This document shows, in pieces, positions 7,514-9,901 of a stretch of 9,901 nt of DNA; the stretch's first letter is position 1; each line of letters opens with the position of its first letter. This DNA comes from Clostridia bacterium (GTDB lineage: Bacteria > Bacillota > Clostridia > UMGS1883), in NCBI GenBank assembly GCA_017441965.1, contig JAFSBF010000146.1, positions 1-9,901 of the forward strand. The letters run 5' to 3'. The notes beneath the pieces were generated by a model. The model was not told where the DNA came from. It saw nothing but the letters and a program-made list of their open reading frames with translations, and did not search any database. The translations under genes and the position numbers were made by a program.

Positions 7514-7769
7514 ATGCTAATTTAGAAAGTGCACCCTCAAGTGCCTTTGCAACCTGGTCAGGACAGCTTGTTCCACGTCCGTTACAGTTTATACCCTTAA
7601 TCTTTTTTATTGCATCGTGTGCGCTCATTCCCTTTAAAAGCGACATTATTCCCTGCAAATTACCGCTGCAGCCGCCAAGGATTGAAATATCCTCAATAAT
7701 TCCGTCGGGAGAAAGCTCCACAACCGTCATTCGGGAACAAACACCCTTATTTATATGCTCGTACCTCAT
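7512..7769 (-). CDS. Small four-cysteine TSCPD-domain protein (TIGR03905-like)
   Basis: An 85-residue protein of unknown function. It contains the exact TSCPD motif at 67-71 and four spaced cysteines, C11, C34, C62 and C69, which could bind a metal. The sequence GGCSGNLQGI at 32-41 is also characteristic. TSCPD domains are otherwise known as a C-terminal part of some class II ribonucleotide reductases, and stand-alone four-Cys proteins like this one are common in Clostridia and other anaerobes. It is probably cytosolic, with no signal or membrane segment. ATG 7769 has GAAGAAGG about ten bases upstream, inside the end of the asp23 gene; the spacing to that gene is 3 bp, so the two are co-transcribed. 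The family is confident; a role in redox or metal handling is only inferred from the cysteines. Confidence 0.9.
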   Translation of the reverse strand: MRYEHINKGVCSRMTVVELSPDGIIEDISILGGCSGNLQGIMSLLKGMSAHDAIKKIKGINCNGRGTSCPDQVAKALEGALSKLA

Positions 7770-7772
7770 ACC

Positions 7773-8159
7773 TTATTTACCTTCTTCGTCCTCTTTATCC
7801 TCTTTGGGTGCGTTTTCGTTTTCAATACCGTCAACAAATACATTTACGGTGATATTATCAAGTCCTGCATATGACTCAACTGAGTTTTTAACCTTTTTCT
7901 GCAGATTATATGCAATATCGTTGATTTTCACACCAAACTTCACTGTTACGTGTACGTCAATAATTGTTGCATCGTCCTTGATTTCAACCTTTATACCCTT
8001 TGCAGGTGTTTTCTTGCTGAGTAAATCGCCCCAGCCTGAGCCTGTTCCAAGACCTGCCACACCCTCAACCTCACGGGCGGAAATTGCACTTATACGAATA
8101 ATAACCTCTTCCGAGATTTTAATGTTACCGTTTTCTGTAGAAATAAAATTTTCAGCCAT
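7773..8159 (-). CDS. Asp23/Gls24 family envelope stress protein (YqhY-like)
   Basis: A 128-residue protein with the full Asp23/Gls24 domain at about 8-112. Hallmarks are ISEEVIIRISAISAREVEGV at 15-34, GLGTGSGWGDLL at 36-47, and the strand pattern VEIKDDATIIDVHVTVKFGV. The C-terminal tail is acidic. Family members are cytosolic, often membrane-associated, and linked to cell-envelope homeostasis; B. subtilis YqhY is encoded beside accBC, near spoIIIA, and affects lipid metabolism. Here the gene follows spoIIIAH by 87 bp, a spacer with its own promoter, and has AAAGGATGG before ATG 8159. Its position after spoIIIA suggests the YqhY-type member rather than AmaP-linked Asp23. There is no membrane segment. 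Function beyond the family is inferred. Confidence 0.93.
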   Translation of the reverse strand: MAENFISTENGNIKISEEVIIRISAISAREVEGVAGLGTGSGWGDLLSKKTPAKGIKVEIKDDATIIDVHVTVKFGVKINDIAYNLQKKVKNSVESYAGLDNITVNVFVDGIENENAPKEDKEDEEGK

Positions 8160-8200
8160 TTCTTATCCATCCTTTCTTGTGTGGAAAATAACTCACCTTT

Positions 8201-8229
8201 ATTTTATCACTAATAGAGTAAATAATCAA
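8201..8229 (-). promoter_or_regulatory. Vegetative (sigma-A-type) promoter for asp23-TSCPD
   Basis: Read on the - strand, a -35 box TTGATT (8229-8224) is followed after exactly 17 bp by TAAAAT (8206-8201), preceded by TGA, giving an extended -10. The likely start lies about 30 bases before the asp23 ATG at 8159. It falls in the only sizeable gap between spoIIIAH and asp23, so the downstream pair need not rely on the sporulation promoter. Confidence 0.68.
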
Positions 8230-8246
8230 GGATTTTCTGTATTTGC

Positions 8247-8768
8247 TCAGTTCATTTCCATAATCTTTATCTTATCCTGGGGAATTCCGCTCTGTTCTGT
8301 CACAATTTCAGAAATTTTTGCAGCATTCGCACTGTCAAGCACCTGTGTTTTTACAACTACATTTGCCATTCCGTTATTTATATAGCAGACCGCATCCTCA
8401 AACCCCTTTGCCCGAAGGAGATTTTCAACGGCAGTTTCCGTTTCTGTATTTTGTGCAAGCTCCAATACGCTTTGCTGTGCACTTGCCTTTGCGGCACTGT
8501 CGGCACTCTCGTTTGAAATTATAGAATTAAAGGTTTCTATACTGCGGCTTCTGCCTGCTTCACGGTCAATTCTTGCCTGAGAAAAGAAGTCACCGCCTGA
8601 AGTTTCCTCGGCAATACCCTCCGAATCTACGAGCTGTGCCTCCCCTAAATATTTCTGCCCTGCCTCAGTATTTGCCTCTTCCTTTCCTGCGTTAAGATAC
8701 CCTGCCGTTCCTATTACTATAGCCAGTGCCGCAATCACAAGCTGTTTTTTCTTAACTACCATCATCAT
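8247..8768 (-). CDS. spoIIIAH: Stage III sporulation protein AH
   Basis: A mother-cell membrane protein that in Bacillus meets forespore SpoIIQ across the intermembrane space and forms part of the feeding-tube channel needed for engulfment and sigma-G activity. The product is 173 residues: a short basic N-terminus (VKKKQ), one membrane helix at about 9-25, a low-complexity acidic linker at 30-60, a helical stretch at 60-105, and a C-terminal ring-building (YscJ/FliF-like) fold from about 106, with AVENLLRAKGFEDAVCYI then ANVVVKTQVLDSANAAKI. ATG 8768 overlaps the spoIIIAG stop by 4 bp (ATGA), with GGAAGG upstream; two further ATGs follow at once, so the start could shift by one or two codons. 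It is the last visible gene of spoIIIA. The helix, linker and C-terminal repeat agree with AH; the N-terminal part diverges, as in many clostridia. Confidence 0.93.
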   Translation of the reverse strand: MMMVVKKKQLVIAALAIVIGTAGYLNAGKEEANTEAGQKYLGEAQLVDSEGIAEETSGGDFFSQARIDREAGRSRSIETFNSIISNESADSAAKASAQQSVLELAQNTETETAVENLLRAKGFEDAVCYINNGMANVVVKTQVLDSANAAKISEIVTEQSGIPQDKIKIMEMN

Positions 8769-9178
8769 TGTTTTTCCTTCCTTTCAAAAACCTCGATTTT
8801 ATGGGTTTCTACGCCCAGTGCCGCCTTTGTTGCACGTATGATTTTTTCACGGATTTTTGCCGTTTCGCCGCCGTCTGCAACAATTACAACACCTTTTACG
8901 CCACTGCCTTCACCGCTTTTTTGGGAAAAGAGCAAGCCGTCATCTTCATCCTTTTCAAAAGAAATCATAACCTCTGCTTCTCCCACTCCGTCTATATGGG
9001 AAAGAATACTCTGAAGTCTTTGCTCCTTATCCTGCGGGAAAACTTCCTCTGCCGTCTTCTGCGGAGCTTTAGTGTTAAAGCTTCCGCCGAGGGCAAGCAG
9101 AATAACGCCCACTGTTAATAATAAATATATTACAGTATTTCCTTTTTTATCCCTGAAAATTTTGTCAATTATTCTCAT
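8765..9178 (-). CDS. spoIIIAG: Stage III sporulation protein AG (compact form)
   Basis: SpoIIIAG is a single-pass mother-cell protein that in Bacillus forms a large ring in the intermembrane channel. The product is 137 residues with one membrane helix at about 16-31 after a basic N-terminus. The ring-building motif is seen as the helix LQSILSHIDGVG at 55-66 with strand EAEVMISFE at 67-75, and the block VKGVVIVADGG at 94-104 followed by REKIIRATKAALGV. Only about 18 residues join the two halves, whereas Bacillus SpoIIIAG is about 229 residues and has a large insertion there. ATG 9178 overlaps the end of spoIIIAF by 14 bp, with AAAGGA upstream; the gene end overlaps spoIIIAH. No break is visible, so the shortness seems real rather than a frameshift. 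Confidence 0.93.
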   Translation of the reverse strand: MRIIDKIFRDKKGNTVIYLLLTVGVILLALGGSFNTKAPQKTAEEVFPQDKEQRLQSILSHIDGVGEAEVMISFEKDEDDGLLFSQKSGEGSGVKGVVIVADGGETAKIREKIIRATKAALGVETHKIEVFERKEKQ

Positions 9179-9608
9179 AAATCAGCTTTATCCTTTCTCT
9201 CGGCACCAAAAGTTCGCTTACAATATAGTTGACGGCGGCACTTTCATCACCAAGAAGTCTCAGCGTTACACTTATAATCTCTCCGTTCTCCGAGGTTTCC
9301 ACATACGCTTTTGAGCCATGCACCATTTTTTCCTCTATTAATGAACTAAGATTTTCACGATGTTTTTTTATCACCTGCGCACGGTATGTTGCCTCTGCCT
9401 TTTTAATATCCGCCTCATCATAGGAAAAGCTCTCTGTGTCAAGCTTTACCTCCTTCATAAGGTTAGGGATGGGCGTTACCACCGCACAGATAAGCATAAA
9501 TCCCATTGCGAATGTGGCAAACTTTTTTATATCTCCCTCAGGGAGCAGCATTTTGGAAAGAGCCGTCAGCATCATCACTGTGCCCAGGGCTATCATATAA
9601 TCACGCAT
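9165..9608 (-). CDS. spoIIIAF: Stage III sporulation protein AF
   Basis: A 147-residue member of the SpoIIIA channel complex in the mother-cell membrane. It has two closely spaced membrane helices at about 4-22 and 30-48 joined by the family-typical LLPEGDIKKFATFAMGFML, ending in TPIPNL. A helical charged segment follows at 65-95 and a C-terminal ring-building-like domain at about 100-147. ATG 9608 is supported by AGAGGAG about eight bases upstream. The 3' end overlaps spoIIIAG. In most genomes the gene follows spoIIIAE almost directly; here 175 bp of repeats and hairpins intervene, which could affect read-through from the upstream operon promoter or mark an internal processing point. Confidence 0.94.
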   Translation of the reverse strand: MRDYMIALGTVMMLTALSKMLLPEGDIKKFATFAMGFMLICAVVTPIPNLMKEVKLDTESFSYDEADIKKAEATYRAQVIKKHRENLSSLIEEKMVHGSKAYVETSENGEIISVTLRLLGDESAAVNYIVSELLVPRERIKLIYENN

Positions 9609-9631
9609 ATTAATTCTCCTCTTAGGGGATG

Positions 9632-9650
9632 AAAAAAGTCTAAATTAGAC
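9632..9650 (-). other. Small palindrome with U-tract ahead of spoIIIAF
   Basis: GTCTAAATTAGAC (9638-9650) is a 6+1+6 palindrome. On the - strand it is followed by TTTTTT (9637-9632), ending about 12 bases before the spoIIIAF ribosome site. It looks like a weak terminator or attenuator, but the stem is short and AT-rich, so it may have no effect. Confidence 0.35.
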
Positions 9651-9676
9651 AAGCAGTCAAGGTACATCCATTGACG

Positions 9677-9740
9677 AAGATTTTTTGCAAAGCAAAAAAT
9701 CCACAAACATTTCGCATTTCGCACTTCGAATTTCGAATTT
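9677..9740 (-). repeat. Heptamer/hairpin repeat, copy B
   Basis: This is an inverted copy of the element at 7383-7440. Read on the - strand it has four heptamers (AAATTCG, AAATTCG, AAGTGCG, AAATGCG), then AAATG, the same linker with one change, and a perfect 10-bp hairpin GATTTTTTGC/GCAAAAAATC with a TTT loop. It lies in the spoIIIAE-spoIIIAF spacer. Confidence 0.85.
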
Positions 9741-9761
9741 TCTATACCACTGCCTTTTTGC

Positions 9762-9788
9762 GGTCTGGACTTTTTTCCAGCCCCTACA
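9762..9788 (-). repeat. Hairpin segment at the spoIIIAE stop
   Basis: On the - strand, TGTAGGGG runs from 9788 to 9781 and includes the spoIIIAE TAG. It leads into CTGGA (9780-9776), a six-base loop, and TCCAG (9769-9765), flanked by GG/CC pairs. The TGTAGGGG-plus-hairpin form resembles short dispersed repeats I recall from gut Clostridia; this is memory, not a search result. Confidence 0.4.
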
Positions 9789-9901
9789 TTATTGCGGCGA
9801 TTGCAATTATCATAATCGTTCCCATACACGCAATCGATGAAAAAAGCATATCTATACAATCGCCAAGCTTTTTAAGAACGTCTGTAACCTTTTTTTCCGC
9901 A
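9784..9901 (-). CDS. spoIIIAE: Stage III sporulation protein AE, C-terminal fragment
   Basis: Only the last 38 codons lie in the window; the gene continues past the right edge. SpoIIIAE is a polytopic mother-cell membrane protein of the SpoIIIA channel. The visible part begins with a charged amphipathic stretch (EKKVTDVLKKLGDCIDMLF) and ends in a hydrophobic helix, SSIACMGTIMIIAIAAIM, directly before TAG at 9786-9784. This matches the hydrophobic C-terminal end of the family, and the position before spoIIIAF fits the operon order. The protein stops abruptly at the end of the helix, and a -1 reading continues as V-G-A-G-K-K, so the usual short tail may have been lost to a repeat or a small frameshift. 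Identity rests mainly on position and the pattern, so it is less firm than that of the full genes. Confidence 0.8.
   Translation of the reverse strand, partial: AEKKVTDVLKKLGDCIDMLFSSIACMGTIMIIAIAAIM

Noticed and set aside
7399..8385. Long 328-residue + strand reading frame
   Set aside because: It is antisense to the TSCPD, Asp23 and SpoIIIAH genes, all well-supported families with ribosome sites, and crosses the terminator. Its Ser/Pro/Phe-rich composition is that of a shadow frame.
7383..9740. Heptamer repeats as a CRISPR array
   Set aside because: The units are 7 bp, contiguous and without spacers, and there are no cas genes.

Overview
The window looks like chromosome of a low-to-moderate GC, spore-forming member of the Clostridia, probably a gut-type Oscillospirales relative. 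The evidence is the Firmicutes-style gene order rsmB-rlmN-stp-prkC-rsgA-rpe, purine-rich ribosome binding sites, frequent TTG starts, and part of the sporulation operon spoIIIA. The genus cannot be named from the sequence alone. Every protein gene belongs to a recognisable family, so this is mostly core genome. The unusual content lies in the spacers.

Left part (1-7374, + strand): a tightly packed housekeeping run. It encodes the 16S rRNA m5C methyltransferase RsmB, the 23S rRNA/tRNA m2A methyltransferase RlmN, the PP2C phosphatase Stp, the membrane PASTA kinase PrkC, the ribosome-assembly GTPase RsgA, ribulose-phosphate 3-epimerase, and 5-formyltetrahydrofolate cyclo-ligase. Neighbours overlap or lie within about 35 bp, as in one transcription unit. 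The exception is stp-prkC, where a roughly 274-bp imperfect palindrome (MITE-like) fills the spacer and its outer arm contains the stp stop codon.

Middle (7375-7511): convergent 3' ends. A short dispersed-type repeat (copy A, heptamer units plus a hairpin) is followed by a strong hairpin with U-tracts on both sides, which can terminate transcription in both directions.

Right part (7512-9901, - strand), read from right to left: the C-terminal end of spoIIIAE, a 175-bp spacer of small repeats and hairpins, spoIIIAF, spoIIIAG and spoIIIAH, then an Asp23/Gls24 protein and a small four-cysteine TSCPD protein. The SpoIIIA proteins build the channel complex in the forespore-engulfing mother-cell membrane. 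The asp23-TSCPD pair has its own good vegetative-type promoter, so it can probably be expressed outside sporulation. Repeat copy B sits in the spoIIIAE-spoIIIAF spacer, inverted relative to copy A and about 2.3 kb away.

No defence system, CRISPR array, transposase, RNA gene or clearly novel protein system was found. The best leads are the palindromic element between the kinase and phosphatase genes, the inverted heptamer/hairpin repeats, the way repeats supply stop codons of neighbouring genes, and an unusually compact SpoIIIAG.
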